Assembly: GCF_035582795.1 (NCBI RefSeq)
Contig: NC_134367.1
Coordinates: 110,594,062-110,658,061, forward strand
Origin: Mycteria americana
Lineage: Eukaryota; Chordata; Aves; Ciconiiformes; Ciconiidae
Length of the DNA stretch: 64,000 bases
Direction of reading: 5' to 3'
A model generated the notes under the pieces. That model saw nothing but the letters and a program-made list of their open reading frames with translations, was not told the DNA's origin and ran no database searches. Shown piece after piece: positions 52,768 to 64,000 of this stretch; the stretch's first letter is position 1; each line of letters opens with the position of its first letter. Both the position numbers and the translations under genes were made by a program.

Positions 52768-52910
52768 GACTCAGAAATTTCAGAGATGGAAACGATCTAT
52801 TAAGCCCTATGATCCATCTCCTGAGCAGTGCAGAATTGCTCCCTATAGTGCATTCGTATTTTTAATATTTTGTCCATCAAGTTTATAAGGTCACATTACC
52901 GAAGTGTTTT
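52768..52910 (-). mobile_element. Ancient CR1-like LINE relic, antisense
   Basis: The order 'cagagatggaaacgatctattaa..c..atgatccatctcctg..cagtgcagaattgctccctatagtgcatt...ttttgtccatcaagttta' matches an old CR1-class 3' region that I recall from reptile and bird genomes, here inverted. It is heavily diverged and has no open frame. The family name is uncertain. Confidence 0.55.
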
Positions 52911-54104
52911 AAATCACATTTCACGTTTGTGTAAACAACTATGTGGTGGTTGCATTGCGGTGTAATTGCTCTTGCAGATGTACCAGAGAAAGGAGGCAAG
53001 CAGCAGCCAGGATAAATGGCAGGTGCCAGTATCAGGGGGGGTTGTTTTGTTGTTAAATGTGATCAGTGCTGGGCACAGTGGGCTTTCAACTATTCCTCTT
53101 TGGAGAACGGTCATTCTAATGTCAGTCATTAGCAATTTGCTGTTGGTCACCTGGGAACAGCATGTTTCCTACAAATTGCTTCTATTAGTCACCAGTTCTT
53201 GTCTAAATAATTGGCTATGAGAGAGAGAGAGCCTGTGTGACACAGGAGTTAACAGGATGGCAGAATATATGGGTACATTGTTATAAGACACATACTTTAC
53301 ATTTTTTGAATGCCAAAAAATAGTGGAACTGGCTCAGATCTCTTTTATGCTGGGGCCAGGCTGGAGCTGCACCACCGAAGTCCAATGGAGCCGTTTGAAA
53401 AGCCAAGGCTAATGTACATGAGATCAGTATCTGGCAGCAATACAGCAGTACATTTGCTTGTCTCTGAAATGCAGTCACCTCTGGCATGAAACCTGGCAGC
53501 TGTTTCACATAAAATGGTAAGGATGTGGACCAATATCCTTCAGGAGAGGAGGAAGAGAAAGAGGAGGAAGAGCATGGAGGAGTCTCACTAGTTTGCACCC
53601 TTCCGATTCCTGTCGCCAGCCCGTTTAGTGAAAGCTCCTACATGGTGGTGGTAATTCAAGTACCTGCTGATTTGACAGCCTTTTATCTCACTAAAAATAG
53701 GTGTTTTGGCATGGCAGAAAAGGAAAGCAACAAAAAACTTTAACTTACCTACTAAAAAGAAAATTGCTGTGGCAGAGAAAGCAGGTCACAGTCAGTAGCA
53801 TATCAGCAGTCAGCTATGTCATTCTCATGGGGAGCTTCGGTCTTCCCGCCATACCGTCTGAATATGTTCTGCTTTAGGTTACTGCTTGACTGCTCTTACG
53901 GTCCTACTGCACTTGGTTTGTGAAAGCTGAGCCTGAGAGAGTATGTGGGTAAAAGGTTACAAATGTCCTCCCGATAAAACTCATGTCGTAGTTATAAGGA
54001 AATATCTAAGTTTGGTGTTGATGGGGTACTTTAGAGATGCCAGAAGAAGGGGCTTTGAGATCATACAAGTCATGTCGGAGCCTCTGAAAACATATATTGG
54101 AACT
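52911..54104. other. Intergenic-looking stretch; nothing recognised
   Basis: Mixed composition with a short GA repeat at 53219-53232 and a GAGGAA-rich purine stretch near 53545-53575. Open frames run to about 105 codons on both strands but resemble no protein known to me. Confidence 0.45.
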
Positions 54105-54345
54105 CTAACGCGGGCACGCTCAGCAGAGGTGCGGAGAGAGAAGCAGCAGGACCTCTGAATCCAAAGCTGCCGATCTCGGGACCAGTATAGAGGGAACTGG
54201 ATGGTTATTCCCCAAGGTCTGGGAAGGAGCCTGAGGGGGATACTGGGAAACCGGAGCTTCGTGATCGCTGTCCCGGGAGGAGGCAGCAGCACCGGGACAA
54301 TGGACGGGGGTCAGAGAGGGGACAGAGGAGCCAGCCTTACGTAAG
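54105..54345. promoter_or_regulatory. Small CpG-rich patch, possible minor promoter or exon
   Basis: A roughly 240-base patch has about a dozen CpGs (for example aacgcgggcacg, gccgatctcgg, cgtgatcgctg, acgggg) between CpG-poor flanks. At its right end CCTTAC|GTAAGC is a donor-like site. Because TTACGTAA is palindromic, it reads as donor-like on both strands. An alternative LCLAT1 first exon or a lncRNA start is possible, but no protein is recognised and strand is unknown. Confidence 0.3.
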
Positions 54346-54389
54346 CCATTTCTCAAAGTTACACAACGGAGAATAGTAGTAACGCTAAT

Positions 54390-54545
54390 GCACTTTCATA
54401 ATGCATTCCTACGGAGATTTAAAATGCTTTGAAAAGGTAAGTAAATATTATATCACAAGGTGGCAGATGGAGAAACCGGAGCAATGAGGAAATAAGTGGC
54501 TTCCTTGTAACTGTAGAGAGAGTCAGAAGTGTGGTGGGGAGCAGA
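54390..54545 (-). repeat. MIR-like relic, antisense
   Basis: The run 'ggtggcagatggagaaaccggagcaatgaggaaataagtggcttcc' matches the inverted MIR phrase 'acagatgaggaaactgaggcacagagaggttaagtgacttgcc'. It is preceded by a plausible 'aatgctttgaaaa' segment. Diverged and edge-uncertain. Confidence 0.55.
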
Positions 54546-56801
54546 AGTAAGGTGTGTGGAGCCCTCTGAGCGCTTGGTCACAGCCTCTCAAATGCCCAGG
54601 TCTGCTGGACAGGAGGAAAACTGGCAGGTTAGGAAGAAATTTTCCCTAAATCAGGAAATAAATCAGAACAGAGAAGCACATTTTTCAAGATGGGAAAAGA
54701 TGTTTGGTGAAAACAACAGAGAAGCATTTTGGGTCCCCAGGATTTTATTACCTTTTCTAGTGTAAGCCAAGGGATCCTATCCAAGTTTCCAGAGATTATT
54801 CCTCACAGGAAAAGCAAAGCCCTAATAAAGGACATAGCAATTGCCCAGTAAAAACAACAACAATAATAAAAAGATGTCTTTTGTTTAATCACCTGGACAG
54901 ATCCCGTGTGATGCAAATAAAATGTGGGATAACAAGCTCCAAGAGGCGGGTCACATCTACAGGGGCTTGTCAGGCCAAGGCAGCAAAGTGAGAGAGAGTG
55001 AGGTGCTGGTGGGGAGCGAGGAAAGGCAGCGCTCCCAGTAGCACGCACCTGCCTATGGTCTTCATGGTCAAGCTGCTGTTTGCCGTCAACGCCAGGGATG
55101 CTCAGGAGTTTTCTGCCCTCCCAAAAAACTGTTCAAACCACTTGTTGATTTCCCGGTGATAACAAACCCGCCACCTCTCCTTACTACCTCCCTGGGCTGG
55201 ACTGGTCCCTTTGGGGTTACCATGGGGGGAGCAACCCAACCTTGGGAGCAATCACTGGATGCAGAGGGACCTCCATCCTGTGGAGGATGTGTCCTGTGCC
55301 TTCGAGCACTTCTGCCCCACGTCATGAGGAGTTCTGCTATCACCCTGCTCATCCCTGGCCACGAATTGCTACGTGCTGAGGACAGCCCTTGGCTGCCGCT
55401 GTGCTGGACTTACAGCTCTTGGTCCATTCCAGCTGCTCTGCCTCCGCTCGTTGCATGCAGCTGCCCTCTTTCCGCCTGGGCCATTTGTGGTCCCTGGGCA
55501 GGCAGAAGGCCTCCCTGCCTGCCTTCGGGTGGCTTCAGCTCATGTGCAGGAGCCCTGGGCAGCTCCTGTGCCGTGCGTCCTCTCTCCTGCCTGCAGTACT
55601 GCTGTGAGCAGGGCAGGCCGGCCAGGAGAAGTTTTATCTGGGGAGATCAGATCAGGTGGTTCAGGACCTTCCCTGCAAGACAAAAATGGAGCCTTCATCA
55701 AAAACTCAGCTATCGCTCCTCCAGGACTGAAATGAGGGCTCAGCCGTGCAGACAGAGGTAACGTACAGATCTGTAGGACTAGTGCTGTGTTTTCTGTGTT
55801 AGTTTAGATTTCAAGGACTTATGGAAAAATGTATGTCCTGTCATATGAAATGCAGTAACTAATAAATAATGATCTGCATTTCTCCAACTGCAACATTTAG
55901 CAACCATTCGTGACTGCAGTGTTGTAACAGGTCGGTGAGCAGCCAGGTGTTGCCCCCGTTTCTGGACGGGGAGCCCTGGAGCACAGCACCGTTGCTGAAG
56001 ATCGCTTCCTTTTCCAGAAGGAGTGGTGCGTTGCCTCCTCTCTGTTATAATCCCTCCGTGGGCAATATTGCTGCCAGGAAGAGCTGTAATCTCCCCTGGG
56101 TGGGGGGAACGGCATGACGGGCACTTGCAGGACGCACCTCAGATCACCCTCCCTGGCTCGCTCCTCAGACAGGCTTATCCGTGCGTTCGGAGGGGAGCAA
56201 GGTAAAAAGCATCAGCCATCTCTGCTGGAAGGGCTGTACGTGTGGCTGCCAGGGAGAATTTGGCCGTGATTACATGAAATCCAGTGCTGTTTGGTCAGTC
56301 TCAAGCTGACGTTCTCTTCTGCTCTGGCTCCTCGTGAACAGGATCCGGAGTTCTGGGCAAGAGCAAACGCAGCAGCTGAGGCTGGCACGGAGGGGACTGA
56401 GCCGGCTTCAGCAAAAGCGTGTGGCTTTCCAAACATCTTGCAGTCCAAAGCAAAACCAGCAGTTCTGACATGCTGTGAGCAATAAACAATGAGCTTTGTC
56501 AGCATGTCTGGGGGAAATGATAATTCCCGGAGTGTGAATGATGAAATGTTAACCAAGATGGAGGCTTTGGATAGCATTGTGGTTAGGAAAGCATATGTGC
56601 ATCAGGGTGGAAGAGCTGACACTAAGGCAAAGAGCCCTAACTAAGGCATTAAGATCTCTCAGGTCTCTCAACTTACTCCCCAGTGGTGTTTGCTCCTGTT
56701 CCCTGCGTAAAGTGTAAAGCATTGCTTATGCCGAAAGGGAGATTTGCACTGTTGTAACGAGCGCCTGAATCCACCCCTCTCCCTGCATGGCTTTGCATGA
56801 C
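54546..56801. other. GC-richer intergenic stretch; unrecognised open frames
   Basis: About 2.2 kb, with 55100-56450 clearly GC-richer than the surroundings. The longest frame (plus, 55156-55761, 201 codons) is rich in Cys, Ser, Pro, Leu and Trp and resembles no known protein. Overlapping long frames on other phases show that GC content, not selection, keeps stops rare here. It may hold lncRNA exons, but none can be proved. Confidence 0.4.
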
Positions 56802-57391
56802 TGTGCTGGTTTGGGCTGGGCTAGGGTTAATTTTCTTCACAGTAGCTGGTATGGGGCTATGTTTTGGATTTGTGCTGGAAACAGTGTGGATAACACAGGG
56901 ATGTTTTCATTACTGCTGAGCAGTGCTTACAGAGTCCAGGCCTTTTCTGCTCCTCACCCCACCCCACCAGCGAGTGGGCTGGGGGTGCACAAGGAGTTGG
57001 GAGGGGACACGGCTGGGACAGCTGAGCCCAACTGACCAAAGGGATATCCCATACCATATGGTGTCATGCTCAGCATAGAAAGCTGGGGGAAGAAGAAGGA
57101 AGGAGGGGACATTCAGAGTGATGGCGTTTGTCTTCCCAAGTGACCGTTACGTGTGATGGAGCCCTGCTTTCCTGGAGATGGCTGAACACCTGCCTGCCCG
57201 TGGGAAGGAGTGAAGGAATTCCTTGCTTTGCTTTGCTTGTGTGTGCGGCTTTTGCTTTCCCTATTAAACTGTCTTTATCTCAACCCACGAGTTTTCTCAC
57301 TTTTACTCTTCCGATTCTCTCCCCCATTCCACCCGGGGGGAGTGAGCGAGCGGCTGGGTGGGGATTAGTTGCCAGCTGGGGCTAAACCACA
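56802..57391 (+). mobile_element. Solo LTR of an avian endogenous retrovirus
   Basis: The 590-base unit starts TGTGCTGGTTTGGGC and ends near GCTAAACCACA, with TG...CA ends. I recognise it as a common avian endogenous-retrovirus LTR: the 5' 'gggttaattttcttc..agtagctggtatgg' block, the middle 'ccaaagggatat.ccataccatatg' block and the 3' 'cccacgagttttctcacttttactcttcc' block. A poly-A signal variant ATTAAA lies at 57263-57268. The TATA position (catagaaag, about 57074) looks degraded. No gag, pol or env sequence and no second LTR flank it, so it is a solo LTR left by recombination. No clear target-site duplication was found. It points away from LCLAT1. Confidence 0.88.
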
Positions 57392-60300
57392 GCAATCACC
57401 TACCGCTCAGCACTGCCATTGAGCCCTCTGAGACACACAGGTCTTCGTGCAAGTCAATTTACTATTGAACGTGCATTACAAGATTGGCTATCTCTCTTTT
57501 CCGTTCTTTGTACTAATAGGCAGCTCTGATTGCTCTGGTCTTTTCAGTATAATGTAAAGTCTAGTGAAATCAGTGGGAATGTTTTTATAGGTTATGGTGA
57601 CCTTGATAGAGACTTGGTAGCCCTGTGCTTAAATATTTAGCAAATCTGTTGCATAGTTTCAAGGCCAAAAATAGTTAAGAGGTATTTTTCCCCTTTGCTT
57701 GGAGGACATTAAAACTATCTACTGCAAACCATGTGAAATGTTTCCAGTCACTCCAGCGATGAATTGCATTGACACGCGTGTATTAGCAGAAAACAAGAAT
57801 AACTAGAATCAGAGAAAATGATACAATTAGTTATAGTAATATTATTAATTCCATAATGTCATCACTGTAGGGGTCTGTTGCAATAAATAACCTCGAGAGT
57901 TATCTTAGTGTGTGTGACAGAGGACGTATGTGCATATGAGATCTGATTACACAATAACTTTTTCCCGATGTGCCCTATGAAACATGGAGCTTTGATCTCA
58001 CTCTCCAGCCACCCATCCTGGGGTTGTTTTAAGAAAAATGACATTCAGTCCCATTATTCAATGCTGGAGGAAAAAAAAAGACTCAGTCTTCTGCTATGGC
58101 TAGTGTTACCCTCAGGCATTTCTGGCATGTTTCCGTTGTAAATTCATTTTATATGTGGCCAGGAAGTACAACATCTTGTTGCATCATGTAAGAAAATACC
58201 ATATTTCTTCCCTGTTGCTCATTTCCAATCTACAGAAGTATCTGGTGGGAGCATGTCAGAAGATCTGTCATTAAATGTAAGAGTTTCAGCCCACAATGCA
58301 GTTTCATGCCCAAGACTCATCTTGAAAGAACAAGGTCAAATCATATTTTACTTTTCTCCCTTTTTAGCTGTGACTTTTTATTGTGCTTCTCTCTTTCAAG
58401 CATAACAATGATTTTCTTTTCTACCAAAAACCTGTTTTTGCCACTGTCATTTCTGGGCAATTTGTTTTTGGATGGAGATAAAAATTAACACTGCTGCTTT
58501 CCAGGAAAATCCTAGCGCTGTAAGTTTCCACCGAAGCCTGGCCCACAGCTTAACAGGTCCAAGTTTTGAGGCACCCTTAGCAAAAAAATACAAAATACTA
58601 CACAAGGAAAAGTAATAAAAGGCCAAACACTCCAGTTTGCATGAGTGATACTGCAGGGCTTGAGATCATGGCTAGCCACACTGTGGCATTTGCTAGAGGA
58701 GCACAGATTTGTTGGAGAATATGAAGGCTTTAGTGTCATAAACATGGCCTCTCTCCCACCTCTTGTTCCTTTCTCTTCCTCCCTCTCCGGACCAAGCCAA
58801 CATCTGCTTCACCATTCCCATCACTCTCACAATGGCAACCCCCAAAAATGTCTGTTGAGTGTTAGGAGGAAGGTAGAGAGCCATTTGCACACCACAAAAA
58901 TTACTTTCATTGCTCCTACTAAGCCAAGGTCCAAGCCACATAGTATGGTGCACTGTCTGCTGGCACAGTGCCTGTCAGTCAGCTCACTGCCCCATACATA
59001 CAGACCTGGAGCTCTACGGTAACAGAATCGGATTGTTTCTGCCATGCTCCTCTGTCACAACCTGCCCATTTCTGTCTCCACACCATGCCTCCCGTGAGGG
59101 TCTCTCTGTCACCTGGTTAATCTGAGAAGTGAGACATGGATAAAACAGGTTGCATTTCCCAGTAGTCAGACTGGTTCCTCTGACCTAAGCCTCACACTCT
59201 TAATAGAAGCAGGAAAATTTGAGAAAATACATCTGATGTAATTAGCATAACCTTTCTGCCAGGTGGTTAACAGCAGAGAAAATGTCTGGATTTAATATAC
59301 CCATAGCCCCTCTTGATAAAGGACTAAATTCCAGTCTCCACTTAGAAACCTGAGAAAACTAAACATACCCTCCCCAAGAGCTCTTAAAGAGATGGATTTC
59401 CACCACTCACTTGCATTCCCAGATCTTTATTAGGCAAGGGGGAGTGCAGTCATAAAGCCAGGCAAAACCTGCAATGGCAATATATATCCAGATAATGAGC
59501 AAAAGACCCCTCTTTTTCAGATCTGTCAGCAGGCGTCCACCTCCCTCCCTTGCCTGTCTCTGGTGAAAAGGTCCCCCAGGGAGAGCCCCGTGGCTCCAGC
59601 ACATCACCCGGGTTCAGCATCAGTGAGCAGCCCTACCCAAGGCAGCGACCGAGGACCCCAACCTTGCTGCCAGTGCTACGGATAGAAGAGCTCTGACCGG
59701 CCTGCACAGCTACCCAAAGACCTGGTGACAACACACGCTGATGCTCTACACCACCCTTGGGACAAATCAGGCCATGTGCCCGGAGCTGCAAGGCAGGAGT
59801 TTAGGCAGCAGAGTGCCATCAACCCACGTCCAGTTACCAACAAACTGGCATTGGGGTGCGGTCTACCCTCCTGCACTGCGCTTACTCCTACCACACTCTT
59901 ACCTCCTCGTAGAGCCTACAGGCAGAGGTGGAAGAAGAAGAACTGTTCCAGCCTGCTTTATGGCATGTTGTTAAAGCAATCCAGGTACTCAAAGGACAGA
60001 CCACTTTCCTGTGCAACTGTGATGCTCTTTCCTCCATGACACTATCATAAAAGTCAGGTGTCCACATGACTATGTGCTGAGCACAAGGGTCCATGAGGTT
60101 TCAGGGTCTCAGGTGGCTGGAGAGGACTAACTGTGGTTTCCAAAACTCTCTTATTTTCTCAGTTGCTCTTGACTGGGAGATTGCATCATCCCAGTTTGGA
60201 GCTGGGAACCTCACCTCTCCTGTCTGTTGGGTTGCTGTAACCTGCTCTGCCCAGTACTATAATTTCAAACTATTTGGAGGCTGCTGCTTCATGCTGAATA

Positions 60301-63249
60301 GGTTGTGCCCAAGGCAGTACTTATCATGAGAGGTATTTCTACATGTATGCCATCATTTACAACTGCTTATAAATTATTTGGGGCTGAAGATGTAAATGTT
60401 GATCTTCAGTCTGAAAGGCTTAGATGTTTAGTCAACTTTAGGAGACTGACAGCTTTTTAATTACAAAATCTATTGCTTTCCTCCTCCATTCTGTCTTACT
60501 GGGTCTATTTGGAGTTTACTGAAATACCCAAGGGCTGGGTATTAATTCAGTTAGCTCTAGGCTGGATTCTTCACCACATTTAGCTAAGTTCAAAACTAAG
60601 CATTACTCTTAGAGATGAAGCCGTGGAGTTAGAAATGATTGGGAAGGTGTACGTGGAAAATGCTAAGTGTGAAGGATTTGGATATTTTCCAGGTTTTGCA
60701 TATTACAGCCTTTTGCCTGACTAATTTATACTTTGTGCCCATCCTAAACCTAGAAACATAATCAGAAAACCTAAGAGAATCCTTCTGAGACCCTTTAAAC
60801 CTACCTTCTCTGTAAGAAAAGGAAGGTGCTTCCTCCTTCCCTGAAAACTCCCATTAAAACAATACATGGCCTTGACTCCAGAGCAAGAAGCAGCAGGACA
60901 GGAGTCAGGACTGAAGGAGAAGACTACATGGAAAAGACAGAGATAGTCCAAACAGCAGCAAAGAGGCAACATGAGTTGTCCATGGGCATGTATCCAGGCG
61001 GATTCGCTCATCTCTCCCTCCATCACGTGTGGCTGATGTCCAAGGGAAGCCGTGTTGGCTGGTCAGTGTCACAGCAGAGCGGCGCAGAGCATTATTCAGT
61101 GTTTGGGTAACGCATCCAGCCATTCTCCTAGCTGTCCAAACACATCGTGTGACATGGACAGAGGTAAGAGAGTCTGTCTGGACAGTTTCAGTGAGGAACA
61201 GGACTCACCTTTCCCACTCGTATTGAAGCGTTTCTTTTTAGTTCTGTTCTTTTCTTTCTTTTTTTTCCTTTTTTTTTTTTTTTTTCTTTTTTTCCGGAAG
61301 GCGCCCATCCAGATGGCCTTACGAGCTGCCTGTGTTTCCTGTTGAGCAGCCATCAGCTGGCAGCAGGCAGCGGGGAAGCTCGGCAGCGGTGGCTGCGGTG
61401 ACCTCTCTGCCGTAGGGTTTGCACGATGCCCTGGGAGCTCCTGGAACGGACGGGAGTGATGGACATAGGAGATATTCCTGGGGTCATTACACACCGTGGG
61501 AAGAGCCTGGATCGCAGCAGTCCTGTTAATTTCTTTCATTCATCTCCGCTGAAGTCAACAGTCGAAAGCAATTTTAAGAAATTGGATCATACAGAATATA
61601 TAAATACCTGTATTCTGGCTAGCTCTAACAATTCAATGAGAAGTATGACTCCCTGGTGAACGAACAGGATATCGCAGGCTTATTTTATCTTCCAAATGGG
61701 TCAGAGTTGAATCTTTTTCTGGATTTCCACATTCATTTTCTCTTACCAGGTTAGGTTTTTACTTAGAGAAGACATCGTTATAGTTCTCAGACTCACGGTC
61801 ACAATGCAAACACCTCCAGATCTTCTGAAGATATTTAAAATAAATTTGTTACAACGTGCAATTTGGTTCCACTTCCTAATAAATGCCTTCGTTTTTATAT
61901 ATAGATATAGTTTAGGCTTATGTATTCAGCCTGTATTCCACAGATGTAGATCCAGTAATTTTGAATCAATACGTATCCCTTCATGAGTACTTTAAGGGGA
62001 ATTAAGATTAATTAACCTTTACAGGTAATAATGGCCTTTCCTGTGGTATCCCTGTTTGTGTTCCATTGTCCGAAATAATGAAGTTATACCCCTTGCTTCA
62101 GGTATATTATTTTTGATAGCTATAGGCTTTGTTAGAGATGATAAAAAAATGTCTATAATATCTTACAAGAAGAGCAATTTTGCCTTTTTTAAAATAGTGC
62201 AATTCTAGCATTTTTAAAAATTGCAACAGCCATTTACAAATGCTGAAACATCTGACAGCTGGTTGAAAAATGTGGAAAATACTGAAGCGAGCTCAAGAGT
62301 CAGATTATTTTGGCTAGTGTGAGTATTTCTCTAGGCCTTAAAAATAAGGCAGTGGGATAAAACAAATTCTGACCTTAGCATTAGACTTGTAGGCAGACAC
62401 ACATTATGTGTGTTGTGTTTTCCAGTGTATTTTGGCCCTTGTACTCAGTATACAAGGAACATATATATATACACATATAGTCTCCACTTTTCTTCACTTG
62501 TATGTTCAGCTGAGCTGTGTTTGGACTTCGAAGGACATGCACGCAAGTACACACGCATGTGTATGTACACAGACATAAATCCAGCTCTGAACATACACAT
62601 ACAATAGATCCATAATTTGTGCTCGTATTGTACTTGATGCTTTGCTGAAGTCTTTCAATCAAAGATCTCAAAGTATTTTAAAGTCATTTAAGAACCAAAT
62701 ATCCCATGGGTGTAGTCATGAGCTACCGGTATACCTTGTCCCCCGTTCACATATTTCACTAGCAGTGTGTTGAGTTCGATGCCTCGCTGTATCCACACTA
62801 GATAGATAAAAATTAACCCTCTCATTACTATTGCAAACTGGATATATTTATACATTTCCTAGTGAAGTGAGCTGTTTCCCCCAAGTCCTTGCTCATTAGC
62901 AGGCCTAGGAGCAACACCCAGGAACGTTATTGTCCCCAACTGTGTGCTCCTCATCAGAGCAGGTGATCTCTTCAACATCTCATTTTGCCACACACTGCTC
63001 CTTTAGATTTTTCATATCCTGCTCATCATCCTGAAATAGAAGGAAAGATGTCTGAAGCACCCTCAGCTCCAAAATGGGTTGCTCAGAACCTCCCAGGATT
63101 CAGCCCACTTTTGTCAGAAGAGACACAAATGCTGTAAGCATCGGCTGGGTGAATCCCAAGGAAGGATTTCTGTTAGACACTTTGATGAGCCAGGCACAAA
63201 GCTATCAGCATCTCAGGTCTGCTCTGAACACCACGGAAAGAAAAACAAA
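57392..63249. other. Intergenic-looking stretch; no gene recognised
   Basis: About 5.9 kb of mixed composition. It includes a short polypurine/polypyrimidine tract (61231-61294), an AT/CA microsatellite (62460-62480) with further TG/CA-rich sequence to about 62605, and moderately GC-rich patches near 58640-59130 and 59560-60010. Open frames reach about 147 codons, but the longest (minus, 61096-61539) is inflated by a lysine run read from the T-rich tract. No homology is recognised. Confidence 0.45.
61231..61294 (+). repeat. T-rich polypyrimidine tract
   Basis: A 64-base tract that is nearly all T with scattered C and a few G/A at its left end, ending tttttttccgg. It resembles a strong polypyrimidine tract but is not followed by an AG in a recognised exon context. 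Confidence 0.75.
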
Positions 63250-63560
63250 GTTTTAAATTAAAAAAAGAAATCCCATCAAGGTTAATCTTTCAAAAGCCGC
63301 AGTCCATCTGGATGCCTTCTTCCTTGGTATTAATTACGAAGACTTGCCCTGTAATCCATAAGCGAAATATGAGTGAGATGTAGGCTTGCTGAAGTTGCGT
63401 TTAATATTTTGCTTGCTAGCAGGGCATCTAATCCACCACGAGCAGGAATTCATCAAGCCTCAGGGGCTACCTAAAGCACACAATCCCTCTAAATGAGCAG
63501 TAATCTCCGCCGTCGAATCCTCAATCTCATGAACTAATAAGTGACGCTAAAGGCTCATTT
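63250..63560. other. Possible conserved non-coding element
   Basis: A unique, non-repetitive, balanced-composition stretch with several homeodomain-type words (TAATCC in tgtaatccataag and ctaatccacc; TAATTA in ggtattaattacg) and no good open frame. It lies next to the GC-rich right edge. Its appearance fits a developmental enhancer, but conservation cannot be judged from one genome. Confidence 0.2.
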
Positions 63561-63911
63561 GCTTTGGGAGCTCCCAGCAGTGGAGGGGACGACAGCTCCG
63601 TACCCAGCTCCTGGCACAGCAGCGAGCAGAGCGCTGAGATGAGTGCGGGCAAAGAGGCAGATTCCCGGCATTTTTATTTTTGCAGCAAAGAGCATTTCTT
63701 CCTTGACACACCAGTGCTCTGCCAAAATTTGTGAGCCACATGAACACCGAAGTAAAAAGATCCCACTAACGGTCTCGAGCAGCGAGATCAATAATAATTT
63801 CCACAAACTCCGCTCTTTTACATAATGCCTCCCTCCCTGCTCCCCGTGGGATAAACAGTGGGACGCAAGGCTGACATTTTGCAGATGCTGGGAGCCCAGG
63901 CGGTTCCGGCA

Positions 63912-63942
<31 letters not shown>

Positions 63943-64000
63943 GAGGAGAAGGAGGCAGCACGGGGGAGAGGCACAGGCGACTGAAATTCATACTTGGAGA
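63561..64000. other. GC-rich right edge, possible start of a CpG island
   Basis: GC and CpG content rises towards the window end (ggacgacagctccg, ggtctcgagcagcgag, cggttccggcagcgg). It culminates in a CGG repeat and a purine-rich GGAGGAGAAGGAGG stretch. Such sequence is typical of promoter and 5'UTR margins. The minus-strand frame here begins with an arginine run made by the repeat, so it is not taken as a protein. Confidence 0.4.
63913..63942 (+). repeat. (CGG)10 trinucleotide repeat
   Basis: Ten uninterrupted CGG units (GCC on the minus strand), flanked by ggcag on the left and gaggaga on the right. CGG runs of this kind are typical of 5'UTRs in vertebrate CpG islands. Confidence 0.92.

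Noticed and set aside
55156..55761. 201-codon plus-strand open frame
   Set aside because: It lies in GC-rich sequence with other long frames overlapping it, has no recognised motif, and its Cys/Ser/Pro/Trp-rich content looks like read-through of non-coding DNA.
61096..61539. 147-codon minus-strand frame with a lysine-rich block
   Set aside because: The lysine block is the T-rich tract at 61231-61294 read on the other strand, which lengthens the frame artificially.
63555..63974. 139-codon minus-strand frame starting with a poly-arginine run
   Set aside because: The arginine run is the CGG/GCC repeat translated, and the remainder matches nothing recognised.
48626..64000. LBH, the expected neighbour of LCLAT1 by mammalian gene order
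   Set aside because: No open frame here shows LBH's conserved words. If gene order is kept, LBH lies beyond the right edge.

Overview
This window is vertebrate nuclear DNA, almost certainly from a bird. It is AT-rich and intron-like, with short isolated exons, one CpG island, CR1 retrotransposon fragments (one still carries a 229-codon open reverse-transcriptase tail) and a solo retroviral LTR of a type I recall from avian genomes. I see no operons, CRISPR arrays, tRNA or rRNA genes. Which bird it is cannot be settled from the window alone.

Layout. The one gene I can name is LCLAT1 (lysocardiolipin acyltransferase 1), transcribed on the minus strand. Two consecutive coding exons are visible. 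The first (5181-5345) begins at the start codon and encodes residues 1-55. The second (1664-1862) encodes residues 56-121 and carries the acyltransferase NHX4D motif as NHRTRMD. The splice sites match in phase. The rest of the protein lies to the left of base 1. To the right of the start-codon exon is about 41.6 kb of non-coding sequence, best read as a long 5' intron. It ends at a CpG island (about 46600-47520) with CCAAT, ETS and YY1-like sites and a minus-strand CAG|GTGAGG donor. I infer that this is the LCLAT1 promoter and its non-coding first exon.

The intron holds two CR1 copies (30604-31050 antisense, 36475-37271 sense), a few ancient MIR-like relics and several long homopolymer tracts. 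Right of the CpG island (47521-64000) the DNA looks intergenic. It holds a decayed CR1, an older CR1-like relic, MIR-like relics, a small CpG-rich patch near 54105-54345 and the solo LTR (56802-57391). At the right edge a GC-rich stretch with (CGG)10 may be the margin of another CpG island.

I found no convincing new biological system. The best leads are the LCLAT1 promoter with a 25-codon upstream ORF, the small CpG-rich patch upstream of it, the right-edge CGG region with its possibly conserved flank, and the unusually intact CR1 tail. Most of the window is intron or intergenic DNA, and its many short open frames look like chance.
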